The notes beneath the pieces are model-generated. The model searched no databases. It worked only from the letters and a program-made list of their open reading frames with translations, and was not told the DNA's origin. A DNA stretch of 64,000 nt from NCBI RefSeq assembly GCF_001661265.1, contig NW_017567014.1, positions 62,001-126,000 on the forward strand, written 5' to 3'. Source of the DNA: Saitoella complicata NRRL Y-17804. Taxonomy: Eukaryota; Ascomycota; Saitoellomycetes; Saitoellales; Saitoellaceae. Of this stretch, positions 1-11,632 are shown one piece after another (position 1 is the stretch's first letter; every line of letters begins with the position of its first letter). The translations under genes and the position numbers were made by a program.

Positions 1-1
1 T

Positions 2-2218
2 CAGCCGCTTCATCATGCGCAGCAAGGGCAGCCGCAACAGCAGCAGCAGCAACAGGCGCAACAGCTGGGTCAACAGCAGCCGGGACAAGGGTACCCACCG
101 AATGTCCCCATCTCGAGAGACCAGTTGTTGGCATTCGTTCGTAAAGCTCAAGCATGGAATAAGGCGCACGGAAAGGGCGAGATCCCGAAGGAGCAGTGGA
201 CGAATTGGCAGAGGTTACAGGAGATTTTGCGTTGGCAACAACAAGAAGATCAGAAAGCCCAGATTATGCAGGCTCAACAAGCGAAGCAGCAGGCCCAGCA
301 ACATGCTGCGTTGGCACAGCTTCCGCAGCAAGCTGGGCTTCAGCCTCCGCAAGGAGCGACACCGCGTGGCCAGCCGATTTCTTCCCCGGCCATGGGCCAA
401 CACATCCAACCCCATGGTCAACCCCAAAATCAACAAACAAACCCCGCCGCCGCTGCCGCTGCCGCTGCCGCCGTCGCCCAACAACGCAACCGAAATATGG
501 CCGCCCTCATGTCCGTAACCATCCCTCCCCAATTCCGCGCCCAACTCCCCGGCCTCCCCGCCTCCGTCCAAAAATGGCAGCACGTCATCGACATGATGAA
601 AGCTGGCAAAATGACGCGGGAGCAGACGGCGCATGTGAAGAAGGTTTGGCAGGAGCACGCGGGGATGGTGGAGAAGCAGCAGGCGGCGATGAGTGCGTTG
701 GCGAGGCAACAGCAGCAGGCAGGACAAGTACAGCAGGGGCATGTGGGGCAGCAGCAGGGTGTGCAAGGTGTGCAAGCGGGTGGTATGACGATGCAGCAGC
801 AACAGTTGTTGCAGCAGATTGCGGCACAACGGCAACAGCAGGCCCAGCGTGTTCAAGCTGAACAGGCAGCCCAACGCGCCGCGCAGCAACAGGCTCAACA
901 AGCACAACAGCATGCGCAACAACAAGCCCAGTTTCAGCAGCCTAGACCCAGTGCTGGTCCTGGTTCTGGTGGACAGGTGTTCGACTTGACGTCGAGTCCG
1001 GCAATGCCGCAGAGTACCCCCGTGATGCAGAACGCTGTACCCATGCCGGAACCGAAGACTACACCGAAGAGGAAACGTGCGCCGCCGAAGCCGAAGAAGG
1101 AGGATGAGGCGCAGGCTCAGGCTGGGCAGCAGACGCCGGGATCGCAGGAGAGGAGTCAGAAGAGGCAGAAACCGGATTTGCATTTACAGACGATGCCGTC
1201 TGCGACGTTGCCTGTTGCTGCTCCAGTACAGCCTGTTGTTCAGCAGCAACAACCGGTTTCGCAGGCTGTTCAGGCTCAGCAAGTGGCACCGGCTCCGGCT
1301 GTTCCGGGGCAGCCTGCTGGTCCACAACCAGGTGCGCCTAAGTCTACCTCTATCGACTTACAACAGGTGCACAAGATTATTGAGGGTCCCAACGCTGAGT
1401 CTAAGGCGAAGATGATTCGTGACCTCGAAGAAGAGCGTGCGAAGGTGTCCAGGATTGATTTCAGCAGGAACAGCTTCTCGTTAACCGAACCGGAGAAAAA
1501 GCTTATGAGGACATTAATGAGGGACGTGCCGCAGTTCGTCCAAAGGATCAACACGATCATCATACCATTAGCATACCGCTTGGGCGAAGCCGACAGCTGG
1601 AGCAAGATGATGAAGGTCTCGCATGCTCTTGCACAGCAGCACAGGGGAATGGCGGAGGACAAGTATATCGCGAGGCCGGAGCAATTGGATTCGGCGAAGG
1701 TGTCTGTTGGGAGATTGTCGAAAGAGCTTGCGCAGAAGGCGGTTACTGGGATTGCTGAGGGTAGATTTCCGTGGCTCGGTTCTGTTAACCAGAATGCGGC
1801 TGCTGTGCCTGGACAGGTTCAAAAGCCGCCTCAGCAGGCTGTTCATCATCAGCAAGTTACTGGGTCTGCTCTCGCTGCTGCAGCAGCCGCCGCGCAACAG
1901 CAGCCTGTACCTGCTACGGGTATTTCGCCTGTTCCCGGCCAATCCCAGGGCGCGTTCAAGCACGGTCTCAAGCCTGAAGACTTGAAGCTTCCTACTGCTA
2001 AACGTCGCAAGACCCCTGGTTCAATGAGTGTCAGTCCTGCTATCGGCAGCGCTACTCTCCCGGGACAGATCCCAACCTCTGCGCCCTACGTCGACAAAGC
2101 TCAGCTGGAGGCCGAAGCCGCTGCTCAAGCCGCAAAAATCCAGGCCGAAGACGAAGAGTTTAAGAAGAGGCAAGAAGAGGCGAAGAAGAACTCCGATGCG
2201 TACCTCTTCAAGAAATGA
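2..2218 (+). CDS. Gln-rich Mediator-tail-like protein (Med15/Gal11 type), 5' end outside window
   Basis: An open frame runs from the window edge to a TGA at 2216-2218, about 738 codons; the start codon lies upstream. The protein has long Gln/Ala runs, two short charged helical blocks (about 150 and 650 nt into the frame), a basic Pro/Lys patch near 1060-1110, and a folded-looking helical region encoded at about 1350-1780 with the core VPQFVQRINTI. Gln-rich tails followed by a helical C-terminal domain are typical of fungal Mediator subunit 15, which links activators to RNA polymerase II in the nucleus. The match is by character only, so other Gln-rich co-activators remain possible. The stop is suspicious: a second coding-quality frame begins at the overlapping ATGA (next entry), so this is probably not the natural C-terminus. 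Confidence 0.6.
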   Translation, partial: QPLHHAQQGQPQQQQQQQAQQLGQQQPGQGYPPNVPISRDQLLAFVRKAQAWNKAHGKGEIPKEQWTNWQRLQEILRWQQQEDQKAQIMQAQQAKQQAQQHAALAQLPQQAGLQPPQGATPRGQPISSPAMGQHIQPHGQPQNQQTNPAAAAAAAAAVAQQRNRNMAALMSVTIPPQFRAQLPGLPASVQKWQHVIDMMKAGKMTREQTAHVKKVWQEHAGMVEKQQAAMSALARQQQQAGQVQQGHVGQQQGVQGVQAGGMTMQQQQLLQQIAAQRQQQAQRVQAEQAAQRAAQQQAQQAQQHAQQQAQFQQPRPSAGPGSGGQVFDLTSSPAMPQSTPVMQNAVPMPEPKTTPKRKRAPPKPKKEDEAQAQAGQQTPGSQERSQKRQKPDLHLQTMPSATLPVAAPVQPVVQQQQPVSQAVQAQQVAPAPAVPGQPAGPQPGAPKSTSIDLQQVHKIIEGPNAESKAKMIRDLEEERAKVSRIDFSRNSFSLTEPEKKLMRTLMRDVPQFVQRINTIIIPLAYRLGEADSWSKMMKVSHALAQQHRGMAEDKYIARPEQLDSAKVSVGRLSKELAQKAVTGIAEGRFPWLGSVNQNAAAVPGQVQKPPQQAVHHQQVTGSALAAAAAAAQQQPVPATGISPVPGQSQGAFKHGLKPEDLKLPTAKRRKTPGSMSVSPAIGSATLPGQIPTSAPYVDKAQLEAEAAAQAAKIQAEDEEFKKRQEEAKKNSDAYLFKK

Positions 2219-2580
2219 TCGAGAGCGCCATCGGTATCAAGAACGGACAGATCAAGTCGGAGAAGTCGCCTACGATTGCGTTCAGGGAGCCGCCTATTAT
2301 TGGGCTTGAGAGTACCTACCCGAGTCCACCGTGGAGTGGCACGATGGCGCCTAGGTTGATTCGTGATGCGTTTGCTGGGTGTACTGATGTTTGGCATGGG
2401 CCGGAGGATCGTTTGCAGGAGATGAAGACAAAGAAGGAACCTGCTGTACCCGTTTTCGAGCCGGTCGGTGAGGAGTCGGCCAATTGGGATCCTCTTGGGC
2501 TGTTTGATGTGGGTAACTTCACTTGGGAAGGCCCGGTTGGCAAGGAGGAAGTGGAGGTAGCTGTGACTGCTGCTTCTTGA
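2215..2580 (+). CDS. Probable C-terminal continuation of the Gln-rich gene in a shifted frame
   Basis: This 121-codon frame overlaps the upstream stop as ATGA. It reads like real protein rather than UTR: mixed polar and hydrophobic sequence with motifs such as GIKNGQIKSE and PLGLFDVGNF, acidic near the end, and no low-complexity noise. It begins exactly where the upstream frame stops, next to an A-rich stretch (AAGAAATGA). I tried GT..AG pairs spanning the stop and found none of plausible length that joins the two frames. Explanations are a one-base loss in the assembly or genome, a frameshift during translation, or a separate short cistron. A sequence error or a recent mutation seems most likely. 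Confidence 0.45.
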   Translation: MIESAIGIKNGQIKSEKSPTIAFREPPIIGLESTYPSPPWSGTMAPRLIRDAFAGCTDVWHGPEDRLQEMKTKKEPAVPVFEPVGEESANWDPLGLFDVGNFTWEGPVGKEEVEVAVTAAS

Positions 2581-3156
2581 TCAGGCAACCTGATTGACGA
2601 GAAGTGTGTTGCTTGAGGCTTTGGTCGCGATGTTTGAATGATTTTAACGTTAACGCTTTTGGGATGTTTCTTCTTGGGAATGCGACTGGTTATGGTTATG
2701 GATGGAGCTCTGGGGCTTTTGTGTGATTTAGGCTCGGTCTCAAAGAAAGATGAGCAGAGATTTTTAAGTGTTTGCTGACGTAATATATACGCGTGTTGAA
2801 TTTCACTGTATTGTTGAACATATCCAAGTCCGTTGGCTGCCACAGCCGGTCCATATCCAGTCGCGATCAGTACGAATAACATGACGTGCGCATCATAGGC
2901 CAGCCCGGTCATGCCCATGATTCTCCGTTGCTGAATTTAGATGCACCTAGCTGCTTCCCTTCTTGCCTTTCTACGAATTTCAGTTATTATGGAAGGTTCT
3001 CTCGGTTGCCAGATTTAAGCTTAAACGGCTCGTGCGTCACGCCGCGGCGCGCCGGCGGCAAATCAAACCGACGCTAGGGCCCAGGCGAGCTTGAACGTAG
3101 ACGAACAGCAGCTGCGAATGAACACAATTGATCCAAGAGGAAATTACGAAGCAAAC
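2581..3156. other. Intergenic stretch, 576 bp
   Basis: This is the 3' flank of the Gln-rich gene and the upstream region of the aldo-keto reductase. I see no coding frame with support, no tRNA-like structure and no repeat. A TA-rich patch near 2783-2792 is the only TATA-like sequence and lies too far from the next start to assign. Confidence 0.5.
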
Positions 3157-4055
3157 ATGCCATCTACGAAGAGTCTCACCCTTGCGAGTACGTTGAAGCT
3201 CAACGACGGGAATGAGATCCCTTATATGGGTCTCGGTGTGTGGAAATCGAGCACCTGCGACACCGCCGTGACCGCGGCCTTGAAGAATAACTACAGGCAC
3301 ATCGGTACGTAGCCGATTGATCCTTCGTTACCATTGCTAACGAGTGTACAGATACCGCCCGTGCATACGGTAACGAGCGCGAAGTCGGCGAAGGGATCCG
3401 CGCCTCCGGCGTTCCCCGCTCCGAGATCTTCGTCACTTCAAAAATCAACGACGAAGACCACGGCTACGACTCTACCCTCCGCTGCGTCGACGAATCGCTC
3501 GAACTCCTAGGTCTCGACTACATCGACCTCTACCTTATCCACAACCCCCGCTCCGGAACCGAAAAGCGTCTGGAGACGTGGCGGGCGCTCGAGAAATGTG
3601 TAAAAGATGGGAAGGTAAGGAGTATTGGAGTTAGTAACTACGCTCCTCGCCATATCCAGGAAATCTTGGATTTGAGCCCGAAGATCAAGCCTGCGTTGAA
3701 TCAGATTGAGTTACATCCGTACTCGCAGCAACGCGAGATCACGGATTACTGTAAGGAGAAGGGAATAGCGCTCGCTGCGTATGCGCCCTTGACCCGATGC
3801 AAGCATTTTGACAAACCAGAGGTCGTTAAGGTAGCTGAGAAACACGGTGTCACGACACCCCAGGTTCTTGTTCGGTGGAACCTGGAGAAGGGGTATGTCG
3901 TGTTGCCCAAGTCCGAGAAGGAGGAGCGTATCAAGAGTAATGCGGATGCGTACGGGTTCAGCTTGGATGAGGAGGATATGAAGTTGTTGGACACTTGTGA
4001 TAAGGGTGACTGTTCTGGCATGGTGTGTTCGTGGAGACCCATGAGCATTCCTTAG
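3157..4055 (+). CDS. Aldo-keto reductase, AKR3-like
   Basis: Two exons, 3157-3304 and 3352-4055, are joined across a 47-nt intron with a TGCTAAC branch site, giving 283 residues. The product is an NADPH-dependent reductase of aldehydes and ketones with a TIM-barrel fold, presumably cytosolic. The catalytic tetrad of the family is complete: Asp50 and Tyr55 in IDTARAYG, Lys80 in TSK, and His113 in LIHNP. The cofactor-binding end shows LPKSEKEERIKSN, the usual NADPH phosphate-contacting segment. The ATG at 3157 was chosen because it places the start about 13 residues before the first barrel strand, as in relatives; an in-frame ATG at 3118 would add 13 residues. Length fits the family. The natural substrate cannot be told from sequence. 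Confidence 0.9.
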
Positions 4056-4385
4056 ACTTATAGCGATATTCAAGATACCCAATAACATAGTTGATAGAAG
4101 AAACTGCCCCTCTCTCTCCCCGTTCAGAACCATCGCAAACAAGGCTGATGATGTAACCCAACAGCTCACCTTCTCCAACCCCAATGACCACAGTCAATCC
4201 TCCTTTGACGCAAGACCTAACAAATGCAGATTGTAAATAAACTCCAGGCTGAATAAAATACCCATAAACTCCTGCTCAGAAATAAAACCATGTGTAAATC
4301 GTCTACTCGTACTCTCAGTATCTTTTCAAATGTCCTTGTCCTCTTATCGCATACTTTCCCCTGCTTCCTCTCGTACACGTTCACA
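4056..4385. other. Convergent 3' flanks, 330 bp
   Basis: This stretch lies between the stop codons of the aldo-keto reductase (plus) and the PAS kinase (minus), so it should hold both 3' UTRs. No further gene or structured element is visible. Confidence 0.5.
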
Positions 4386-7300
4386 CTACTCCTCAATCAC
4401 ACCGTTAAACCACTCGTGTTCCAGAACTTCCGTCATCGTCGGGCGCTCGGAGATCGTTCGGTTGAGCATCCGCTGCACGAGATCCAGACTGGCTTCGCTC
4501 ATAACGAAGGGGATGCGGAGGTCTCGGTCCATGATCTCGTCAATGTTGTAGAAGGGGTTCTCCTTGTAGATCATGGTGTACAGCAAGATACCCGCAGCCC
4601 AGACATCCTGCGGCGGTCCCTTGTAATTCTCACCGCGAAGCATCTCAGGACTACAATAGTCGATCGTTCCAACGAAGGTATCGAACGGGCCGTTGCGGAT
4701 GTATGTCGCACTACCAAAGTCGATCAACTTGACCTTGATGTCAGAGACTGTAAACGGCTTTCCTCCCTTTAACTTCCTCGGCGGATCGACAACGATGTTT
4801 TCATCCTTGATGTCGCGGTGGACAATGCCGAGATCGTGCAAGTGCTTCAACGCCCTAGCGACTTGAACGTAGATAGACCGGCACTCGTCCTCACCCATGT
4901 TGAGGTTCAACTCGATGTAGTCAAACAAATCCATACCAGTGCACGGCTCCATCTCGATGTAGAAGTTGGCCTCGTCCTCAAAAAACGACTGCATTTTCAC
5001 GATGTTCGTATGAGGCTGCTTGTTGACAAAGTCAAGGACATGGATCTCGAGCGGGATAGTTCCGTAACCACGGTGACGAGCCCAGTTGTCCACCAGAATC
5101 TTGTCCTTGTGAACATACTTAAGGACAGCCTTGCGACTGGGCTTCCGCTTGTACCTGGCGAGCTTGACTTCTCCGTAAGCACCTTTGCCAAGTTCCTCAA
5201 CGATGGTGAAATCTTCGAGCTTCTTCGGCTTATCGGCAAGCTCCTCGACTTCACTCTGCTCGGCACTCGTGTCCTGAGGCGAGATGATGGAACTCTCCGG
5301 CTGAGCAAGGGTATCGATCTCCTCAAGCTTCTCGACAACAACACTTTCATCAATGACTTGCTCGTGCTTGCTACGATTGAAGTGAGCCTCATTCATCTCA
5401 CGTCCGTACGTAACCCACAAAGCATACATCTTCTTCCTGTCCGTGTCATGCTCGTTGATGACAACGCGCATTTGCACGTCCACTTCGTATGTGCCTCCAT
5501 CACGGTGCTTAGCCAACAAACCACGTGGCTCCAAGAGGAGCTTCGCTTGCAACTCATTGGGAGTAATGGTCGCATTCGACTTAGATCCATTGCTCACGAG
5601 CTTGGCTCGGCGGAATGACATCTCAGGGAAGACAGCGCCCTCCTCAAAGTCCGCGTCCTCGATATCGCGGAACCAAGTGAGAAGCTCATCAAACTCCGGC
5701 AAGAACTCCGAAATGTGGGTGTTCGTCGGGTTCGGCACACCAAATAAGGCGTTTGCGAAGACGGGGTTTGAGGAAGCAATGGTCATACCATCGGCGTAGA
5801 GAATGATCATACCAGCAATATCAGGTAACGTGTGCACCTTCAGGGTGATCTTGCGCTCAATCTGCTCAACAGCGTCACTCTGCTCCCTGCGAACCTCAAT
5901 AGCGCAGGGGAACGCCATGCCAGCCTTAGTCCTACCAGAGAAGGTAAAGTCTCTGGCAACCTGAGAGAAGTGGATGTTACCATCTTCGGCCTGAGGAATG
6001 CTAGGCACGTAAAGCGCCAGGTCCTCCCCTTCAGACACCTCTCCGAAACTCTTCTGAACCTCGCCAGTAGCGCTGGCAATTTTCCCTGCGACATTGACCT
6101 CAATCTCAGAAACACGCTCCTGAATCTTCTCAAAGACCCAGACAAGGTATTTGCCCTTCTTCTCCTTGCACCAACAACTTGCGCTGGCGGTCGTTCCATC
6201 CTTCCTCTTGATGGGCAGAACGTTACCGCACAAGATGACATGACCAGTGTTATCGCCACTTTCATCCTCCAAAAGACTTGCCGCAACCTGTAGATCCTCC
6301 AAGCTAGTTCTCCTGCTGGGTCCGTGCGCTGTCGGGATAGCAAGAGAGTTTGCTCGCGATCCCGCCCGAGAGGCAGAAATAATGGACGAGATAAGCTTCT
6401 CTTCGAGCCACGATCGTCGCTCCTCTGAGACAACATCAATCAAACTCGTCTTCCTAACCTCCTCATGAGTGAGACCGAACACACGTAAAGCCACATCATT
6501 CGCACTCAAGATCTTCCAAGGGGCGGAGATGCCTGTCGTAACGATAGCCTGCTGGGAGTTAACGTATTTGGTGGGTGCGGTGTGAAGGATGGGCGAATAA
6601 CCCGAGTGTGCTGAAGCTGAGGTGGGTGGATCTGCCAGGGAGTAAGGCTTGGAGATAACGTCAAGAAGCTTAGTCTGCAGCGTAAGGGGACCAGTGTCGG
6701 TGTATGTTCGTTTCAAGTTCGCACGGTCCTCTGGTCCTGGTCCTTCCACGTCGATGGCCGGTGTATGTATATGCGGCACGGTAATCGTAGTGCTGCCAGT
6801 CTTGTGGCTCGAACCTGTCGTAGACCGTGATCCCTTCTTCCTCCCTCCAATCCATATCGCTTCATCATCTGACTCCTCATCAATCTCATCATCATCCTCC
6901 TTCTCAGCACCATCCTCGATGGCACTCTCTTCCTGCGTGGACACGCCCTTCGCTCGCATATAGTCATCCAAGGTGTTGCGCTCAATCGGTGCACTGCCAA
7001 CATCCATCTTCACTGTATCGTTGCTGTCATTCCTCGCACTTCTCGGAATCAAGTGTGCACTCTCCAACAACCCTACAAGTTGAGCTTCTTCAGTATTCGG
7101 CGCAAGCTTGGCCTCAGCCCTCGCTTGCGCGGACGTCACACTCGGCGCCTGTAATCGGTCGCGCATGTAGTCGACGCTTTTTCTGAGCAGTGACTGACGG
7201 TGGTTCTGGAGAAGGGTGTTCGGTTCATGTGGAGCAAAGGAGAATGAATGCAGAGATTCGGAAGGGAAGCGAATGAAGTCTTCCGCCAAAGTTGCTGATG

Positions 7301-7724
7301 AAAGAACTGGCGATGCCGGCGCGGTCTTTGCGCCGCCAGTGCCTATCATGGCAGGGATGTTGACCTGGGAACCGCGTATACGTCGAAGGCCGTTTGCGAA
7401 TGACGCGTGATCTGCTTCCTTCAAACGGTGCTCGGTCGCTCTGAACGGTCAACAGTCAGTAAACCGGTGTTAGAGAGGATACGTCATGCAACAACATACC
7501 GTCTCCACTCCGCCAAGTCCATCTGATCCGGGTCAAACCTGACTTGTCTGCCTTGCTCCAGAAAGTATGCAATCCGCTCATCTATCAAGACTGCGGTCAG
7601 CTTCCCTTCCCATCACTCGCAACCACTCCGCCGGCAGCCGAGATGCCGATTCGCCTGCAGAGAGGCAAAGCCACTCACCCTTTGGACTACTCGCGAGACT
7701 GTACGACTTGAAGGCAGACGGCAT
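4386..7724 (-). CDS. PSK1: PAS-domain protein kinase, Psk1/PASK family
   Basis: Three exons on the minus strand, 7724-7679, 7581-7500 and 7440-4386, give 1060 residues. The splice phases fit and join MPSAFKSYS through DLAEWRR to the long exon. PAS kinases sense nutrients and phosphorylate targets in sugar flux, glycogen metabolism and translation. A PAS-like region lies near residues 335-400 (AND followed by ALRVFGLTHEEV). The kinase domain covers about 787-1054 with the Gly loop GKGAYGEVK, HRDIKDEN catalytic loop, DFG (LIDFGSA) and APE-like SPEM. An acidic, disordered stretch sits near 215-240. It is shorter than yeast Psk1 but has the same order of domains. The third exon begins without an ATG, which is why the two small upstream exons are needed. 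Confidence 0.93.
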
Positions 7725-8028
7725 CCTGTGGACACAGACAGACGAAAACTTCGATGAAGATGCTTCAAGATGCTGGTGATTTGCGGTCAGGGCTCTCACT
7801 ATATTTTCTGCTTGTCGCGTGTGCGTTGAGTCGACTTTTGGCTGCGCGCCGCAGTCACTGCGCCAGATGCGGAATATCGGTGGGATGAGACCAAATATTA
7901 GGGGACGAGACATTTTGACACCTGAGTGGGACAGCAAGCATGCATGCCGACGAGATATTGATTAGGTGTTTATAGTTCGATGAATGTATGCTAGATTGTG
8001 TTGCTTCTCGAGACGATGTAGGTGACAT
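7725..8028. other. PAS kinase promoter / NSE3 3' flank, 304 bp
   Basis: The region upstream of the PAS kinase start on the minus strand also holds the 3' end of NSE3. No extra gene, repeat or clear TATA box is visible. Confidence 0.45.
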
Positions 8029-9191
8029 TCACTCGTCGTCACCTTCATCCTCTTCACCTTCATCATCATTCCTTCTTCTCTTATTTCTCCTTCCATTTGC
8101 CTGCGACGCTGCTTGCCTCCTCTGCAAATCTTCCCTCGCAGCCTCCGCCCTCTGCTCATTGATGTCCTCACCCGCGGCACCATGTAGTTTCTCAATAAGA
8201 TTCTCCGGCAACGGCCCCTCTCCGGCTTCGTAGACTTCCTTCACCAGTGCCACGACACCATCCATGCCAATCTCCTTTTTCGCACGCGGACCAAGGTGGT
8301 AGTCCTGCTTGTTCTCGTCACTGGTGGGGTCTCGCGCTTTTGTAAGGTAACCAGTTCGAACCATCTTTGCGAGTATGTCTGAGGTTTGTCCGCATATTGT
8401 TTCCTCGTTGATTTGGAGTCGAGTGAGATATCGGTACAGTCCATCTGTAATCTAGGTCAGCATTCATCCCTGAATAATGTCGAGAAGACCTACCTTCTGA
8501 CAGTGTTCTCCCATTCAGCATCACTAATGAAACAACCAGGTTCACCAGTCCCATAAACTGCGCATCCACATAGTTGTCTGGCACGATAATTGCCTTGTAC
8601 TCCTGTGGCAGAATCGTCACCAACATCCATGACTTCGACGTCGTAGCAGCGCTCGCACTTGCTCCTTGTTTCCGTTTTTGTGTTGCAGTCAGGTGTTTCT
8701 CCTTTGCTGGTAGTTCGATCATCTCCATCCCCAGTGTTGCCCGAAGACGCTCTTGGGTTTTATCAAAGACACGCTTGAACTCCCGGGAGTTGCCTTCGAG
8801 GACTGGGTAGACGATGTCAGCAATCCTGAGCAGCTGACAGGGATACGGCATGTACCTTTCTTTCCAATCTCATCTCGTCGTATTGGTGATCTCGTGTACT
8901 CGCAAGCTATCGCCAGTCTGACGAAGTTCTTGACTAGTCTTTGCAAGTCCTGTGAAATTGTTAGACGCTGTCAAGCTTGCGCTATCAAGTGGTACCTCCT
9001 GGTTGAGCCCTCTGGAAGATCCGGCCCCTCCTTCCTCGAAGTCACCTTCTTCTTCCTCCCCTCTCCTCCTTTGCGTCTGCGTCCGCGGAGTATCGGCCTC
9101 GTCGTCCGAGTCAGCGGTCTACAAACGCGTCAGTCCCCATAGCACGCAGCATTTAACAGGCGCAACACACCCTTCGTGCTCCTCTCGGCAT
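8029..9191 (-). CDS. NSE3: Nse3, MAGE-domain subunit of the Smc5/6 complex
   Basis: Five exons (9191-9171, 9118-8996, 8949-8856, 8802-8494, 8444-8029) give 320 residues with consistent phases. Nse3 forms the Nse1-Nse3-Nse4 module of Smc5/6, binds DNA and acts in repair and chromosome segregation in the nucleus. The MAGE homology domain spans about residues 48-260: the LVKNFVRLAI start, SPIRRDEIGKK, FDKTQERLRATLGMEMIEL in two winged-helix halves, then ILPQEYK. Joining exon 3 to exon 4 yields KKVLEGNSREF, matching the family pattern at that point. The N-terminus is acidic and Arg-rich, and the C-terminal 60 residues are basic then strongly acidic. The 21-nt first exon is the least certain part; the other joins are well supported. 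Confidence 0.9.
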
Positions 9192-9489
9192 GATTGAATG
9201 CTTTCTGTCTTTCGAGTCTGGCGGACGCGTCTTGGGTGTACGACGCGGCTAAAAGTGCCTGGATGCAGCTCAAGAGCACTTGAGGTGTTGCAGGAGCACC
9301 CATACCATAGCAGTTGGGGGAAAATTCAAGTTGGCATTGGAGCTTGGAAACCTTCGCTTGATCCGAAAATAACCTTCAACTGATACCTCTCATAAGCATA
9401 GCCATTCCTATATGGCACCCAACCGACATCCAAATCACCTGAGACGCCCGTGTAATCCTCATATATCATGACCGGTCCCTGTCAATCCT

Positions 9490-10844
9490 CTATTCCTCCT
9501 GCTCTGGCTCCTCCTCATCTTCCCCTCCTTCCACATTCTCGTCATTATCTACCTCTTCCTCTTCATCACTTGTGTGCCCACTCACGTCACTATCATACTC
9601 CTCCGCAATATCATCATCACTCGCATTGCCCTCAAAATCATCATCCTCCTCATCGTCATCATCCAAATCCATCTTCTCAAAGCTCGTCGCTACAGGTCTG
9701 TTTCCTGCGATGCCCTTTGTCACCTCATTCACTATCCGGTTCATCTCTTTGTCAGGAATCTCCCCGTTCACGAGCTCAGATTTGAGCTCCGTCTTGGCCT
9801 TGCGAGCTGCTGAGAGTGATGCGTCTGTCAAGTCGTGCTTCTTGATATACCGATCAACGCCAGGATAGTCCCCTTGATCCAACATAGAGAACTCCACATC
9901 TTCCTCGTCATCTCCTCCCTTAGCGACAGTGAACACCACATTAAACGTCCGCTGCAACACGCTCGTATACGTCACCCTCCTGATCCTATCCAACTCAAAC
10001 AACACAACAGGCCTCTTAAACCCAAACACCACCCCCGTTTCCAAAAAGAACAGATACCCATCCTTTGAACCACGGTGTGCAGCGACGTGGTACGCTTTCT
10101 CCCCCTTCCGATGCGCTTGGGGGATAGCGGAGACAAACTCGCTCGCCAACGAGATCACGAGCTTCGTATCCTCATCCAGCGCATCTCTCAAAACAGCCGA
10201 GATCAAACTCTTGTAACCCTTCAAATCATCCTCCGCCAAGAACCCCACTACGCTCCCCGAGAACACACCCTGCTTCGGCGCACTATCCGGCACAGTAAAG
10301 ACGATACTTTCCCGTACCTCTGCATCCCCTTTACCTTCCTCCCTTGCTGGAAAGATACAAAAACTCCATTGCCGTGCGGCTTTGTCTGGCACGGGGAGGC
10401 ATGCGACACTTCCTACTTTATCTAGCTCGATCATGAATTCGGCGTCTCCGCCAGCGGGGTGGGCGACGAGGTGGGTTGGAGTGATGGTAAGGGTGAGTTT
10501 CTTGCGTTGAGGGGCGGTAAACGAGATGTCTTTGATTGTGAGGAGGGCGTCAGACGTGGTAACATTGGATGTAGCAGCAGGTGCTGGAGTGTCAAGTTTG
10601 CGCTTCTTTGACGATGATTCGGATCCGTCTGAGGCAGTGTTACTCGATGAATTTGCTGCCTTTAGCGATGCGATATATGATGAAAGACGAATGAAGATAT
10701 CTGCGGTTGTCATATCCGAGACTGTACTTGCGGTCAGTTCGGCAATGACTGCGCAGCGGAATAGAAGATCTCACTGATGAGCTTCTCGACTGCCGGTCTC
10801 AAATCCTCAGGGAACTCATTCAGAAAAGCCAATGGTTCCGACAT
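9490..10844 (-). CDS. RTT106: Rtt106-type histone H3-H4 chaperone
   Basis: Two exons, 10844-10775 and 10700-9490, encode 426 residues. Rtt106 receives acetylated H3-H4 and deposits it behind replication forks and in silent chromatin. Tandem PH domains are recognisable at roughly residues 70-310. The diagnostic segment is GFKRPVVLFELDRI followed by YTSVLQRTFNVVF, characteristic of the Rtt106/Pob3 PH fold. The first 23 residues (MSEPLAFLNEFPEDLRPAV) come from a small exon, the intron start being GTGAGA and its end CCGCAG. The C-terminal quarter is an Asp/Glu tract, common in histone chaperones. Pob3/SSRP1 is the main alternative, but that protein is longer and has an additional N-terminal PH module. 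Confidence 0.88.
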
Positions 10845-11039
10845 TTTTGCTTGGTTGCTTGTGCGTTTGGCTGCTCGAGCTCGAATGAGGCTGATCTACG
10901 CGACTCAATTTGGCTGCAGCACGGAAGCGTGGGGTACGTGAGCACGTGAAGCACAAAAACAGGACAATTGCGGGACTTTCTTGGACGGAATTGGTATGTT
11001 GTATTCTGCTCATGCGCTTGTATGACTGCGCAATGGTGG

Positions 11040-11632
11040 TTACTCGTCATCACTCGCACTTCCATACCCCCCTGCTCCTCCTTCGTCCTCTGACACCACA
11101 TCCGCTCCATTGACGTTCGACATAGTGTATGACACTTCCGCCTTCTGCAGCAGCCATCTAACCTCTTCCAACTCGTCCGGTACATAATCCGCAGCCTTTT
11201 CATTATGCTTATTCTTGATTCTTGGGTCCGCGCCAGCATCCACCAAAAGCTCCATGCAACTTATAGCGTCTTGTCGCTCATCGGGTTTCGAGAGGTTCTT
11301 GGCAGCGAGATGTAGTGGTGTTTCGGCTTCAATTCGAGTTATAGGGTCGACCTCGAGGCCTTCTTGGTCGAGGAGGATGTCGAGGCATTCGACGGAGGAG
11401 TACGTGGCGGTTAGGTGAAGGGGAGTGTTGCCTAAAGGATCTCGGGTTTCGTTGAGGAAATCGGCGAGCGATATACTTGCTGGTAGATTGGAAAGGACTT
11501 CGTGTAGTAGAGAGGTATTGTTGGACCGGCAGGCGGCGATAAGGACTTCCTCTGTACGTTATCATGTCAGAATGGCCTTCCAACGGAAAGCCGGGATGGC
11601 TTCATACGAGGAGAAGCGCCTTCGTCAGACAT
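11040..11632 (-). CDS. Small ankyrin-repeat protein, Yar1-like
   Basis: Two exons, 11632-11608 and 11551-11040, give 178 residues. The intron is 56 nt, and the join gives ASPQEVLIAACRS. Three ankyrin repeats are visible, two with TPLHL signatures (GNTPLHLTA, AETPLHLAA) and one ending DAGADPRIKN. A short acidic tail ends in ASDDE. The size, repeats close to the N-terminus and acidic tail resemble yeast Yar1, the chaperone of ribosomal protein uS3. That assignment is an inference from layout; other small ankyrin proteins look similar. Confidence 0.8.
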
